A DNA stretch of 64,000 nucleotides from Lysobacter enzymogenes. Lineage in GTDB: Bacteria; Pseudomonadota; Gammaproteobacteria; Xanthomonadales; Xanthomonadaceae. This document shows positions 16,739-31,688 of this stretch, in pieces. The notes beneath the pieces are model-generated. The model was not told the DNA's origin, ran no database searches, and saw only the letters and a program-made list of their open reading frames with translations. Every line of letters starts with the position of its first letter. Positions within the stretch are counted from its first letter, which is position 1. The translations under genes were made by a program, and so were the position numbers. Location: the NCBI RefSeq assembly GCF_900106525.1, contig NZ_FNOG01000001.1:917556-981555 (forward strand), given 5' to 3'.

Positions 16739-18520
16739 ATGCAAGTCCGTTCCGTTCGCTTCAACGCGCTCGCCGCCGCGCTCGCGCTCGCGGCCCTGTC
16801 CGCGCCGGCCTTCGCCGGCCAGGTCTATCTGGGCAATCTGCAGGATCAGGGCAATAGCCGCTTCATCGTCAAGTTCCGCAGCGGCAGCGCGCCGGCCGGC
16901 GATGCCAAGTCGCTCAGCGGCGCCCTCAACCGTGCCGCCGAGCGCGTGGCGTCGCCGGGCGCGGCCACGGGCCCGCGCCTGCGCACCGTGCGCGCGATGA
17001 TCATGCCCGGCGCCCGCGTCGTGGCGTCCGATCGCGCGCTCGACCGCGCCCAGGCCACCGCGCTGATGCGTCAGATCGCCGCGGACGAGAACGTCGAATT
17101 CGTCCAGCTCGACGGCATCAGCCGGATGATGATGACTCCGAACGATCCGAGCTTCGCGCAGCAGTGGCATTACGCCGACAGCGCCGCCGGCATCCGCCTG
17201 CCGACCGCCTGGAACGCCAGCACCGGCGCCGGCGTGGTGGTGGCGGTGATCGACAGCGGCATCGCTTCGCACACCGATCTCAACGCCAACGTTCTTCCGG
17301 GCTACGACTTCGTCAGCTCGTCCACCGGTTTCTCCGAAGCCGAATGCCGCCCTGCCGGCGCGACGGCGGGCTGCGGCCGGTCCGACGATGGCGATGGCCG
17401 CGACGCCAATCCCGCCGACGTCTCCGACGTCATGCACGGCACCCATGTCGCCGGGACGATCGCGGCGGTGACCAACAACAACCTCGGCGTGGCCGGCGTG
17501 GCGTTCAATGCCAAGATCGTGCCGCTGCGCGTACTCGGCAAAGACGGCGTCGGCAGCGATTCCGATATCGCCGACGCGATCGTCTGGGCCTCCGGCGGCA
17601 GCGTCTCGGGCGTGCCGGCCAACGCCAATCCGGCCGAGGTGATCAATCTTTCGCTCGGCGGCGGGGCTCCGTGCAGCCAGACGCCGGCCTATCAGGCGGC
17701 GATCAACGCCGCAGTCGGCAACGGCTCGACCGTGATCGTCGCCGCCGGCAACAACAACACCGACGTCGCCAACTTCACCCCCGCCAGCTGCAACAACGCG
17801 GTGTCGGTGGCGGCGAGCAACCGCAACGGCGCGCGCTCGTACTACTCCAATTTCGGCGCGAGCATGGACATCACCGCGCCGGGCGGCGCGCAGTCGGCGG
17901 CCAACGACGCCAACGGCATCCTCTCGACCTATCGCAACAACGGCTACCGTTACGAGCAAGGTACCTCGATGGCGGCGCCCCATGCCGCCGGCGTGGCGGC
18001 GCTGATCCTGTCGGCGGCGCCGAGCAAGACGCCGGCCCAGGTCGAACAGATCCTCAAGAGCACCGCCCGGCCGATCTCGGCCAGCAATTGCTCGGGCGGT
18101 TGCGGCGCGGGCCTGATCGACGCGGCTGCGGCAGTCGCCGCCGCGGGCGGCTCGACCGGCCCCGGCCCCGGCACCGGGACGCAGACCTACAGCAACGGCA
18201 ACGACGTGGCGATCGGCGACAACACCACGGTGGAAAGCACCATCGCGGTGGCCGGCCGCAGCGGCAACGCGCCGGCCAACGCCTCGGTCTCGTTCAACAT
18301 CGTCCATACCTACCGCGGCGATCTGAAGGTCGACCTGGTCGCGCCGGACGGCAGCCTCTACAACCTGCACAACCGCACCGGCGGCGGCGCCGACAACCTC
18401 AGCGGCACCTTCTCGCTGAATCTGTCGAGCGAGGCGCTCAACGGCAACTGGAAGCTGCGGGTCAACGACAACGCCAACGGCGACACCGGCCGCATCGATA
18501 CCTGGAGCATCACGTTCTAA
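16739..18520 (+). CDS. S8 protease 4: secreted subtilisin-like protease with P-domain
   Basis: The 593-residue preproprotein begins MQVRSVRFNALAAALALAAL with a signal to about residue 26 (PAFAG). The I9 propeptide is about 41-126. The S8 domain has D172 (VIDSG), H233 (HGTHVAGT), N337 in AAGN and S410 (GTSMAAPHAAG). No PKD domain is present; a GPGPGTGT linker leads to the P-domain (about 480-593). That P-domain is of a second subtype ([39 protein letters not shown]), unlike proteases 1-3 but like the M28, M14 and second lysyl endopeptidase genes downstream. The start follows a GGGGG ribosome site. Confidence 0.93.
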   Translation: MQVRSVRFNALAAALALAALSAPAFAGQVYLGNLQDQGNSRFIVKFRSGSAPAGDAKSLSGALNRAAERVASPGAATGPRLRTVRAMIMPGARVVASDRALDRAQATALMRQIAADENVEFVQLDGISRMMMTPNDPSFAQQWHYADSAAGIRLPTAWNASTGAGVVVAVIDSGIASHTDLNANVLPGYDFVSSSTGFSEAECRPAGATAGCGRSDDGDGRDANPADVSDVMHGTHVAGTIAAVTNNNLGVAGVAFNAKIVPLRVLGKDGVGSDSDIADAIVWASGGSVSGVPANANPAEVINLSLGGGAPCSQTPAYQAAINAAVGNGSTVIVAAGNNNTDVANFTPASCNNAVSVAASNRNGARSYYSNFGASMDITAPGGAQSAANDANGILSTYRNNGYRYEQGTSMAAPHAAGVAALILSAAPSKTPAQVEQILKSTARPISASNCSGGCGAGLIDAAAAVAAAGGSTGPGPGTGTQTYSNGNDVAIGDNTTVESTIAVAGRSGNAPANASVSFNIVHTYRGDLKVDLVAPDGSLYNLHNRTGGGADNLSGTFSLNLSSEALNGNWKLRVNDNANGDTGRIDTWSITF

Positions 18521-18544
18521 GCGGCACGCGCCGCAGCTTCGACG

Positions 18545-18577
18545 AAAACCCCGGCCTGTGCCGGGGTTTTCTTTTTT
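18545..18577 (+). terminator. rho-independent terminator after S8 protease 4
   Basis: The hairpin AAAACCCCGGCctgtGCCGGGGTTTT is followed by CTTTTTT. Confidence 0.9.
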
Positions 18578-18893
18578 CGATCCGCATCTCTCCACATCCT
18601 GCGCCGATGCGATGAGCAACGGCGAAACCACGGCCGCGCGCCGTACCTCGCACCTGCGGCGTGCGCACCCGCAGACGCGCGAGCGCGGCTCGGACCGATC
18701 CGAATTCCCTCAGGCTGCGATGGCGTTCGCTGTTTTCCTTGGGATTTGAGCGCATCGCCGCTGCGCGCGCGTCGGCGCCGGGCCGATGATCGAACCAGGA
18801 TGCGTTTCGGATCCGCATCCGCGGGCGGTAGACGGCCGTAGCGCCGCCATCATCTGGATCCGTCATGAAGACGAACCCGTCATGAGGACGACC
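18578..18893 (+). other. leader region of S8 protease 5
   Basis: No credible gene, repeat or consensus promoter is visible in this 316-bp gap. A GAGG at 18885 is the likely ribosome site for ATG 18894. Confidence 0.45.
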
Positions 18894-20276
<1,383 letters not shown>

Positions 20277-20674
20277 TCGCGCGAACGCTACGCGCATCGG
20301 TGTCGCGGCGGCGCGGTGTCGCGGCGATCCGACGGCTCGCGCGGTCGAGGCCGCAGCGGGCGCGGCAGTTTGTTGGCTGGGCGCTGCTGCGGCCGTACTG
20401 CCGCATCCTGAATCGGAAGCGGGCGTGTTGCTCCGCACCATGATCCACCACGCTGCCTCGGCCTCGGTCGGGGCAGCGTTTTCTTCCGCATCGTTGCTGC
20501 GCGTTCGCGTTCGTGCTCGCGGGCGCGGATAGCCTCGCGGGCGCGGACAGCGATGCGAGGGCAGGGCGCGTCCGCCGCGGTTTCAGGCTCGGTTGTGCGC
20601 GCGAACCGCTACTATCGACCCCGTTGCGCGCCCCGGCGCGTTGCAGACCATTCCTCACCGAAGGAGTCGCCCGC
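20277..20674 (+). other. 398-bp gap between S8 protease 5 and the I9-like lipoprotein
   Basis: It contains a terminator hairpin at 20450-20485 and ends with an AAGGAG ribosome site at 20661-20666. No gene is visible. Confidence 0.5.
20450..20485 (+). terminator. rho-independent terminator downstream of S8 protease 5
   Basis: The arms CGCTGCC (20451) and GGCAGCG (20472) are followed by TTTTCTT. It sits about 170 bp after the stop codon and differs in sequence from the other island terminators. Confidence 0.7.
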
Positions 20675-21235
20675 ATGTCGCCCCTGTCCCGCCGCCTCGT
20701 CCCCGCGGCCATCGCCGTCTCGCTGTGCCTGGCGGTCGGCGCCTGCATGGCCTCCGGCAACGCCTCGTCCGACGCCGCCAAGCCGCCCGCGCCGAAGGCC
20801 GCACCGAACCTGCCGAGCGAAGCCTCGGTCGATGCCGTCCCCACACCGGAGCCCCAGCCCATGCCCTCCGATCGCGCCGCCGCCGATCCGAACAAACCCA
20901 AGGCCCAGGTCGGCGAACCCGTCGGCGCCGGGCCGTTCGGCCAGTTCATCGTCAAGTACCGCGACGATACCCAGCCGCTCAAGCAGGTCGGCGCGGTGCA
21001 GCCGCGGCTGGACCGCACCGCCGCGCAGTTCGGCAAGCGCGGGCTCGCCTTGACCTGGAAGCACCGCATGGGCATCAACGCCGATGTCTTCAGCGTCAGC
21101 CCGGCGCTCGACCGCGGCGAGGCGGTGGCGTTGATGAACGCCTTCGCCGCCGATCCGGACGTGCAGTTCATCGAGCCGGACAACCACATCTCGCTCGGCC
21201 CGATCATTCGCCAGCCGGCGACGGTCGACAAGTAA
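20675..21235 (+). CDS. lipoprotein with stand-alone I9 (subtilisin propeptide-like) domain; candidate protease inhibitor
   Basis: The 186-residue protein has a lipoprotein signal with lipobox LAVGAC (lipid-bearing Cys24) and a proline/alanine-rich linker (about 30-85). A single I9-like domain follows, about 88-172: QFIVKYRDDT, LALTWKHRMGINADVFSVSP, LDRGEAVALMNAFAADP and VQFIEPDNH. Each of these blocks has a counterpart in the propeptides of the five S8 proteases just upstream, but no protease domain follows. Subtilisin propeptides inhibit their enzymes, and free I9 proteins in fungi do so in trans. I infer a membrane-anchored inhibitor or chaperone for the neighbouring proteases. A strong AAGGAG ribosome site sets the start. 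Asp at position +2 is absent (Met25), so outer-membrane sorting is expected. Confidence 0.85.
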   Translation: MSPLSRRLVPAAIAVSLCLAVGACMASGNASSDAAKPPAPKAAPNLPSEASVDAVPTPEPQPMPSDRAAADPNKPKAQVGEPVGAGPFGQFIVKYRDDTQPLKQVGAVQPRLDRTAAQFGKRGLALTWKHRMGINADVFSVSPALDRGEAVALMNAFAADPDVQFIEPDNHISLGPIIRQPATVDK

Positions 21236-21299
21236 GCGCCGGCGCTCGCCGCGATGTACCGGCTGCGACCGACCCTGCGGACCACCGGCCGAATGCAAC

Positions 21300-21330
21300 G
21301 AAAAACCCCGGCTTCGGCCGGGGTTTTTCG
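21300..21330 (+). terminator. rho-independent terminator after the I9-like lipoprotein gene
   Basis: The hairpin AACCCCGGCTTCGGCCGGGG is followed by TTTTTCG. Confidence 0.9.
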
Positions 21331-21479
21331 TTGTCGCCGTGGGCCGTGCCGCAGAAGCTGGCCAGTGCGCCCAGGACGAGGGCGAGCGTATGCAGCGGGG
21401 GCGCCCGGCGCGCTGACCGCGCGGGCCCGGTGGCGACGCTGCGGGTAGACTGGCCCGATCTGGCCGAAGGAGACGTGCC

Positions 21480-21980
21480 TTGAAGCTCCGCCCCGTCGCA
21501 GCCTTGCTGATCCTGACCTGCTGTGCGCTCTGGGGCTGTCGCACCGTCCCCAGCGGCGACCGTCTGCTGCAAAGCCTGCAGGCGCAGCTGACGCCAGAAC
21601 GTTCGGATGGTGCCGCCGCGACGCCGCCAGAGGAGCCGGCGCAGGCGGCGATGGCGCAGTGGCTGGAGCACAGGCTCAGGGGCGAGTACCGTGTGCTGCA
21701 GCGACGCTTCACTGCGACCGAGCCGGGGTCGCCCAAGTGGTCCGGCCTGGGGGGTCTGGCGAATCGATACGTTGAGCAGACCTGGGGCGGCACGTTGCAG
21801 GTCGACGGCTGGCAGGACGACGAGCATTACGCATTGCTGTTGTGGAAGCTCGACGAGGGTCGCCCGCGCTACCTGGCCTTGGTGCGCGGACGCGATGGCC
21901 TGCCGGGCCCGGGCGATCGCCGTCTGCTTGGCTACTTCGAACTGGCGCCTGCTTCGCGATCGCAGCCTTCGCAACGCTGA
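21480..21980 (+). CDS. lipoprotein upstream of the XVIPCD protein; candidate immunity protein
   Basis: The 166-residue protein starts at TTG, placed 7 bp after an AAGGAG ribosome site (21467-21472). It has a lipoprotein signal, LLILTCCALWGC (Cys20). The mature part holds MAQWLEHRLRGEYRVLQRRF and WGGTLQVDGWQDDEHYALLLWKL, a mixed alpha/beta look without a family I know. It lies 125 bp upstream of the calpain-like XVIPCD gene on the same strand. In Xanthomonadales, T4SS effectors are commonly paired with a periplasmic lipoprotein that neutralises them, so I infer that this is the immunity partner. The pairing rests on position and lipobox only. Confidence 0.7.
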   Translation: MKLRPVAALLILTCCALWGCRTVPSGDRLLQSLQAQLTPERSDGAAATPPEEPAQAAMAQWLEHRLRGEYRVLQRRFTATEPGSPKWSGLGGLANRYVEQTWGGTLQVDGWQDDEHYALLLWKLDEGRPRYLALVRGRDGLPGPGDRRLLGYFELAPASRSQPSQR

Positions 21981-22105
21981 TCTGCGCAATTCTGCTTTTC
22001 CAGGCAACGATCTTCCAATCAACGATCTTCGCACCGCCGCTGTTCGAGACCTTCGACCTCAAGACTCCGATCTTCCAGACACCGCCCAAGGCAAGGACCA
22101 GCGAG

Positions 22106-23659
22106 ATGGCCGGACAAGCACGTCAGTACACGGCAGCGGATCTGTATGGCGCGGACGGTCGTCCGCACTGGGACGATATCCGCCAGGACGAAGTCTACGA
22201 CTGCTATTTTCTCGCCCCGCTGGGCGCCTTGGGCGAGCGCCAGCCCGACCGCATCCGCGATGCCATCGCCTTCGATCCGCGCACCCAGGAGTTTACGGTC
22301 ACGCTGTACCGCCCGCCCAACGAGCAAGAGCGCGGGCAGGGACGCAGCGAGCCGATCCGCGAGTCGGTGGTGGTTTCGCAAGACGACATCCGCAACAACC
22401 TGCGCCGCGACGGCGGCGGCGTCGCCGACAACAACCGTGACGGCGCCGGGCCGTTATGGCCGACGGTGATGGAGGCCGGATTCGCCGAACTCTACGGCCG
22501 CAACGAGCGCGGTCAGACCGATCTGGGCCGCGGCTACCGCACCATCGGCGCGGTGACCGGCGGCGGCGCGCTGGCCGACGGCATCTACGCGGTGACCGGC
22601 GAACCCGGCCGCAATGTGCGGATTGCCGATCCCGACGCGCCGGCGGTACGGCCCACCGGGCCCAACCACGTGGCGCGCTCGGAGCCGCCGCCGTTCCACG
22701 CGCCGGCGACCAACCACCGGACGGAGCTGGATACGGCCTACAACCAAGTGGAGCAGGCGTTGGCGGCGGGTCGGCCGGTCACGCTGGCGACCCAGGGCCG
22801 CGAGGTCAACGATGGCCTCGAAGAAAGCCACGCTTACATGGTGGTGGACGTCAAGCGCGATCCGGCCACCAACGAAGCCCGGATCACCCTGCGCAATCCC
22901 TACGGCAACAATCAGCGCGCGCAGGAAGGCAATCACAACATCGGCGGGAGCTGGAACGCGAACGATCCGGTCATCACCGTCGCCCTCAAGGACCTGACCC
23001 GCGCAGGCAGTCTGGCCGAGTTCAACATCGGCCCGGCGCCGCGCGTGCAGTCGCAGCAGCCGGCTGCGGTGACGTCGGGCGCGCCGACGCAACCCGGAAC
23101 GGAGCAAGCGGCGCCTGCGGGCACCGCGCCGCCTGCGCCCGTACAACCCGCGCCGACGCCGCCCGGGGCCAGCCCCGCTGCGCGCAACCCGGCTGCGACG
23201 ACGCCTGCGCCTGCCGGCGCGCCCGACATCACTCGCGCCGATCATCCCGGCCACGAACGCTTCCAGCAGGCGGTGACGGCGATCGAGCGTTCGCCGAACA
23301 TTCCGCCGGGCACCTTCACCGGCGAGCGCCTGCAACAGGCCGGCGCCAATCTGGCCTATGCCAGCCTGGCCGGCGCGCCGCGGCCGCAGGGCGGCCAGAA
23401 CGAACACCTGGACCGCATCGACTTCGCGGTGTTCAACAACGACCGCAGCGGCCTGATCGCCGGGCAGGGCGCGATCGGCGACAGCGCCGTCAAGCTGGCG
23501 TTCCTGCCGTCCGCGCAAGACCATGCCACCCCGCTGGTCCAGGCCTCGCAGCAAGTCCAGGCGGCCTTGGCGCAACGGCAGGCGCAAACGCAGGGCGCCG
23601 AGCACGCTGCGCCAGCGGCGACGCTGGACGAGCCCACGCCCAAGGCGCCGAGGCTGTAA
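22106..23659 (+). CDS. calpain-like cysteine protease domain with C-terminal XVIPCD-like domain; putative type IV secretion effector
   Basis: The 517-residue protein has no signal peptide. The N-terminal half resembles calpains (C2): catalytic Cys33 in QDEVYDCYFLAPLGAL, His242 in ESHAYMVV, and Asn264 in LRNPYG, which matches the calpain RNPWG block. A proline/alanine/glutamine linker (about 312-372) leads to a C-terminal region (about 375-505): HPGHERFQQAVTAIE, LAYASLAGA, LDRIDFAVFNNDRSGLIAGQ, then a glutamine-rich end. This is the pattern of the XVIPCD, the export signal recognised by VirD4 in Xanthomonadales antibacterial type IV secretion. I infer a toxin delivered into competitors. The start ATG 22106 follows AAGGA; the longer open frame overlaps the lipoprotein gene. 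Confidence 0.8.
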   Translation: MAGQARQYTAADLYGADGRPHWDDIRQDEVYDCYFLAPLGALGERQPDRIRDAIAFDPRTQEFTVTLYRPPNEQERGQGRSEPIRESVVVSQDDIRNNLRRDGGGVADNNRDGAGPLWPTVMEAGFAELYGRNERGQTDLGRGYRTIGAVTGGGALADGIYAVTGEPGRNVRIADPDAPAVRPTGPNHVARSEPPPFHAPATNHRTELDTAYNQVEQALAAGRPVTLATQGREVNDGLEESHAYMVVDVKRDPATNEARITLRNPYGNNQRAQEGNHNIGGSWNANDPVITVALKDLTRAGSLAEFNIGPAPRVQSQQPAAVTSGAPTQPGTEQAAPAGTAPPAPVQPAPTPPGASPAARNPAATTPAPAGAPDITRADHPGHERFQQAVTAIERSPNIPPGTFTGERLQQAGANLAYASLAGAPRPQGGQNEHLDRIDFAVFNNDRSGLIAGQGAIGDSAVKLAFLPSAQDHATPLVQASQQVQAALAQRQAQTQGAEHAAPAATLDEPTPKAPRL

Positions 23660-24121
23660 GCGGCCGCCGCGGTGGTGGCGGCGAAGAAACCGTAGCGCCG
23701 GCCGCGCGCGCCCGGCCGCGAACGCGTTCGATCAACCCCGGCTTCGGTCGGGGTTTTTCATTGCCCGCGTCGCATGTGTCGAGACGCTGGAAATCTCATT
23801 TTCGAGGCAGTTTTCCGATGCATGACAGGCATCACGAAGGCAGCCGCTGCAAGCGCTCGTCAAGCATTGCCGGTGCCTGGGCGATGCCGTTAGCGTCGTC
23901 ATGCGGTCCGGCCGACGATCCGGCTCCGCACCACGACCGGCTGTGCGCGCATTGCAGATTCCACGCGCGACGCAGCGGCGCTGGTCGCACCTCGGTCAGG
24001 CGCTTCATCCACCCGCTGCGCACGCCCGACCGCCGACACGCAACGCTCCTGACAAGCACAGTTGCAAACAACGCACTTCATTCGGCCGCACTGCGGCCTT
24101 CGAACTCGGGGATTGAACAAT
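23660..24121 (+). other. 462-bp gap and leader region of the metzincin protease
   Basis: It holds a terminator at 23734-23760. A small dyad GGCCGCA-C-TGCGGCC lies near 24084-24098, just before a GGGGA ribosome site. No gene is visible. Confidence 0.5.
23734..23760 (+). terminator. rho-independent terminator after the XVIPCD protein gene
   Basis: The hairpin CCCCGGCTTCGGTCGGGG is followed by TTTTT. It shares the stem of the protease terminators, with one G-T wobble. Confidence 0.88.
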
Positions 24122-26059
24122 ATGCGTACCACCTCACGCCTGCGCGCGCGCCACGCCGCGCGTGCCGCCGTACTGTTGTCCGGATTCGCCGTGTTGCCGG
24201 TCTTCGCCGCGCAACCGCTGTTCGTCGGCGACGCGCCCGCGGCGCGTACCGGCGTCGCCGCCGCGTCGTCGGTGCAATCGGCCGCCGCGGGCGAAGCCCG
24301 GCGCCTGGCCGCGGCGCCCGCCACCGCCTCGCTGCAACTCAAGCGCGCCGACGCCGCGCTCGTGTCCAAAGCCACGCGCGAGATCGAACTGCGCCTGGGC
24401 GCCAACCTCGTCAACGCCGTGCTCGACAGCGCGCGTGACACCGGCGACGGCGGCACGGTGTGGCTGGGCCATCTCAAGGAGAACCCGCGCAAGGCCGCGC
24501 ACGACGGGCGCGAAGTGCGCCGCGACGAGCGCAACTCGGTCGCGCTGGTGCGGCGCGGCGACGGCGTCACCGGCAACGTGCGCATCGACGGCCGGCTGTA
24601 CCGCATCCGTCCGCTCGCCGACGGCAGCCACGCCGTGGTCGAAGTCGACGAAAGCCGCATGCCGCCGGATCATCCGGTCGGTTATCGCGATTCGGACCTG
24701 CCGCAGATCGACATGCGCGCGGCGAGCCGTGCCGCGCTCGCCGCGGTCGGCCCCGCTGCGGTGGATCCCGGCGCGACCGCGACCATCCGCGTGCAGGTGG
24801 TCGCCACCAACCAGGCGGTGACCGCTTACGGCGGCGACATGCGCGCGCTGGTCGACCTGGCCATCGCCGAAAGCAACCAGGGCTATACGAACTCCAACGT
24901 CGGCATCCAGCTGGAGCTGGCCAACTACCGCACCGTCGAATACACCTCGGCCGGCGACGGCCACTTCACCGACGAGGAGCGCTTCGCCGATCCCAGCGAC
25001 GGCTACATGGACGACATCCACGCCAGCCGCGACGCCAACGCCGCCGACGTCAGCGTGCTGATCATCGACGACGCCGGCAACTGCGGCCTCGCGCACTCCA
25101 TCGGCTCGACCGCGGCGACCGCGTTCGCGACCGTGCATTACGACTGCGCCACCGGCTACTACAGCTTCGCCCACGAGATCGGCCACCTGCTGTCGGCGCG
25201 CCACGACCCGGCCGCCGACCCGACCAACACGCCCTACGCCTACGGCCACGGCTACCGCTACGAGCCGGCCACCGGCAGCAAGTGGCGCACGATCATGGCC
25301 TACAACTGCACCGGCGGCTGCCCGCGCCTGAACTACTGGTCGAACCCGGACGTGACCTACAACGGCGTGGCGATGGGCACGGCCGACCGCAACCACAACC
25401 AGCGCGTGCTGGTGCAGACCAAGGCGGCGGTGGCGGCGTTCCGCGGCGCGCCGGGCGGCAACACCGCGCCGGTGGCGAACTTCAGCTCCTCGGCCAGCGG
25501 TTTGACGGTGAGCTTCACCGACAGCTCGACCGACAGCGACGGCACCATCGCCTCGCGCAGCTGGGACTTCGGCGACGGCACCACTTCGACCGCGACCAAT
25601 CCGAGCAAGACCTACAGCGCGGCGGGTACGTACACGGTGAAGCTCACAGTCACCGACAACGGCGGCGCCACCCACAGCAAGACCGCGACCGTCACCGTCA
25701 ACGCCAGCGGCGTGCAGACCTACAGCAACGCCACCGACGTCAACATTCCCGACAACAACGTCACCGGCGTGAGCAGCTCGATCGCGGTGTCGGGACGTAC
25801 CGGCAACGCGCCGAGCAACGCGCAGGTCGCGGTCGACATCGTCCACACCTACCAGGGCGACCTGATCGTCGATCTGGTCGCGCCGGACGGCAGCGTCTAC
25901 AACCTGCACAACCGCACCGGCGGCAGCGCCGACAACATCAAGAAGACCTACACGGTGAACCTGTCGAGCGAAGCGCTCAACGGCAGCTGGAAGCTGCGCG
26001 TCGCCGACCGCGCCGCCGCCGACACCGGCTACATCAACGCTTGGAGCGTCACGTTCTGA
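24122..26059 (+). CDS. secreted metzincin-type zinc metalloprotease with PKD and P-domain
   Basis: The 645-residue protein has a signal to about residue 29 (PVFAA), then a propeptide-like region of about 185 residues. The catalytic domain (about 218-442) carries H351-E352-x2-H355-x5-H361-D (HEIGHLLSARHD) and a methionine turn, IMAYNC (M392). This is a metzincin zinc site of the reprolysin/M12B or M72 peptidyl-Asp type. The usual glycine between the second and third histidines is Ser358. PKD (about 449-530) and a subtype-A P-domain (532-645) follow. ATG 24122 is preceded by GGGGA. It should be an extracellular endopeptidase. Confidence 0.88.
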   Translation: MRTTSRLRARHAARAAVLLSGFAVLPVFAAQPLFVGDAPAARTGVAAASSVQSAAAGEARRLAAAPATASLQLKRADAALVSKATREIELRLGANLVNAVLDSARDTGDGGTVWLGHLKENPRKAAHDGREVRRDERNSVALVRRGDGVTGNVRIDGRLYRIRPLADGSHAVVEVDESRMPPDHPVGYRDSDLPQIDMRAASRAALAAVGPAAVDPGATATIRVQVVATNQAVTAYGGDMRALVDLAIAESNQGYTNSNVGIQLELANYRTVEYTSAGDGHFTDEERFADPSDGYMDDIHASRDANAADVSVLIIDDAGNCGLAHSIGSTAATAFATVHYDCATGYYSFAHEIGHLLSARHDPAADPTNTPYAYGHGYRYEPATGSKWRTIMAYNCTGGCPRLNYWSNPDVTYNGVAMGTADRNHNQRVLVQTKAAVAAFRGAPGGNTAPVANFSSSASGLTVSFTDSSTDSDGTIASRSWDFGDGTTSTATNPSKTYSAAGTYTVKLTVTDNGGATHSKTATVTVNASGVQTYSNATDVNIPDNNVTGVSSSIAVSGRTGNAPSNAQVAVDIVHTYQGDLIVDLVAPDGSVYNLHNRTGGSADNIKKTYTVNLSSEALNGSWKLRVADRAAADTGYINAWSVTF

Positions 26060-28547
<2,488 letters not shown>

Positions 28548-28590
28548 TCGCGATCGCGCAGCCGCGAGGCTGCGTTCTGCGATGCGACAC

Positions 28591-28619
28591 AGCCCCGGCT
28601 TCGGCCGGGGCTTTTTTTG
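28591..28619 (+). terminator. rho-independent terminator after lysyl endopeptidase 1
   Basis: The hairpin AGCCCCGGCTTCGGCCGGGGCT is followed by a run of T. Confidence 0.9.
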
Positions 28620-28675
28620 CGGCGCCGCATGGGTGCCGGGACCGCTGCTTCCCCGCGCAGGTTGTGGTCCCTCCC

Positions 28676-28761
28676 TGTAGGAGCGGCGCAAGCCGCGACC
28701 GCGAGATCGCGCCTGCGTCGAAACTGCAGTGTCGCGGTCGCGGCTTGCGCCGCTCCTGCAG
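28676..28761. repeat. palindromic intergenic repeat, family A copy
   Basis: The arms TGTAGGAGCGGCGCAAGCCG and CGGCTTGCGCCGCTCCTGCA flank a centre of about 45 bp. It lies just after the terminator of lysyl endopeptidase 1. Confidence 0.85.
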
Positions 28762-31279
<2,518 letters not shown>

Positions 31280-31303
31280 TGCCTACGGGTTGAACCGCAC
31301 CAC

Positions 31304-31331
31304 GCCGCGGCCTTCGGGCCGCGGCTTTTTT
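31304..31331 (+). terminator. rho-independent terminator after lysyl endopeptidase 2
   Basis: The hairpin GCCGCGGCCTTCGGGCCGCGGC is followed by TTTTTTC. Its stem differs from the common island terminator. Confidence 0.9.
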
Positions 31332-31358
31332 CGGGGCCAGGAAGTTTCGTTTCTCCCT

Positions 31359-31500
31359 GTAGGAGCGGCGCGAGCCGCGACCACGACACCGCGCCTGCGT
31401 CGAAACCCGCTGCCATGCGCGAGGGTTGCCGTTGCCGCGGGCATCGGCCGGTTGCGTCGTCGCCGCCGATTCGCAGTCGCGGCTCGCGCCGCTCCTACAG
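31359..31500. repeat. long family A palindromic repeat (142 bp)
   Basis: The arms TAGGAGCGGCGCGAGCCGCG and CGCGGCTCGCGCCGCTCCTA are separated by about 100 bp, roughly 50 bp more than in most copies. It sits between lysyl endopeptidase 2 and the carboxypeptidase gene. Confidence 0.82.
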
Positions 31501-31688
31501 GGATGCTGCGCGACACCGCGGCGAAGTGTGCGCGAATGCGCACAGCGCCGTTCTGCTGACCTGCTTCACGAAAGCCCCGCACTCGCGCGCCGCACGGCGC
31601 TTGCCAGCGCACGCGGCGCATCCAAGCATGACTCCGGCACGCCATCGCGTCGCTGCCCACACCGCACCGGTCCATGGAGAGTCTCCCA

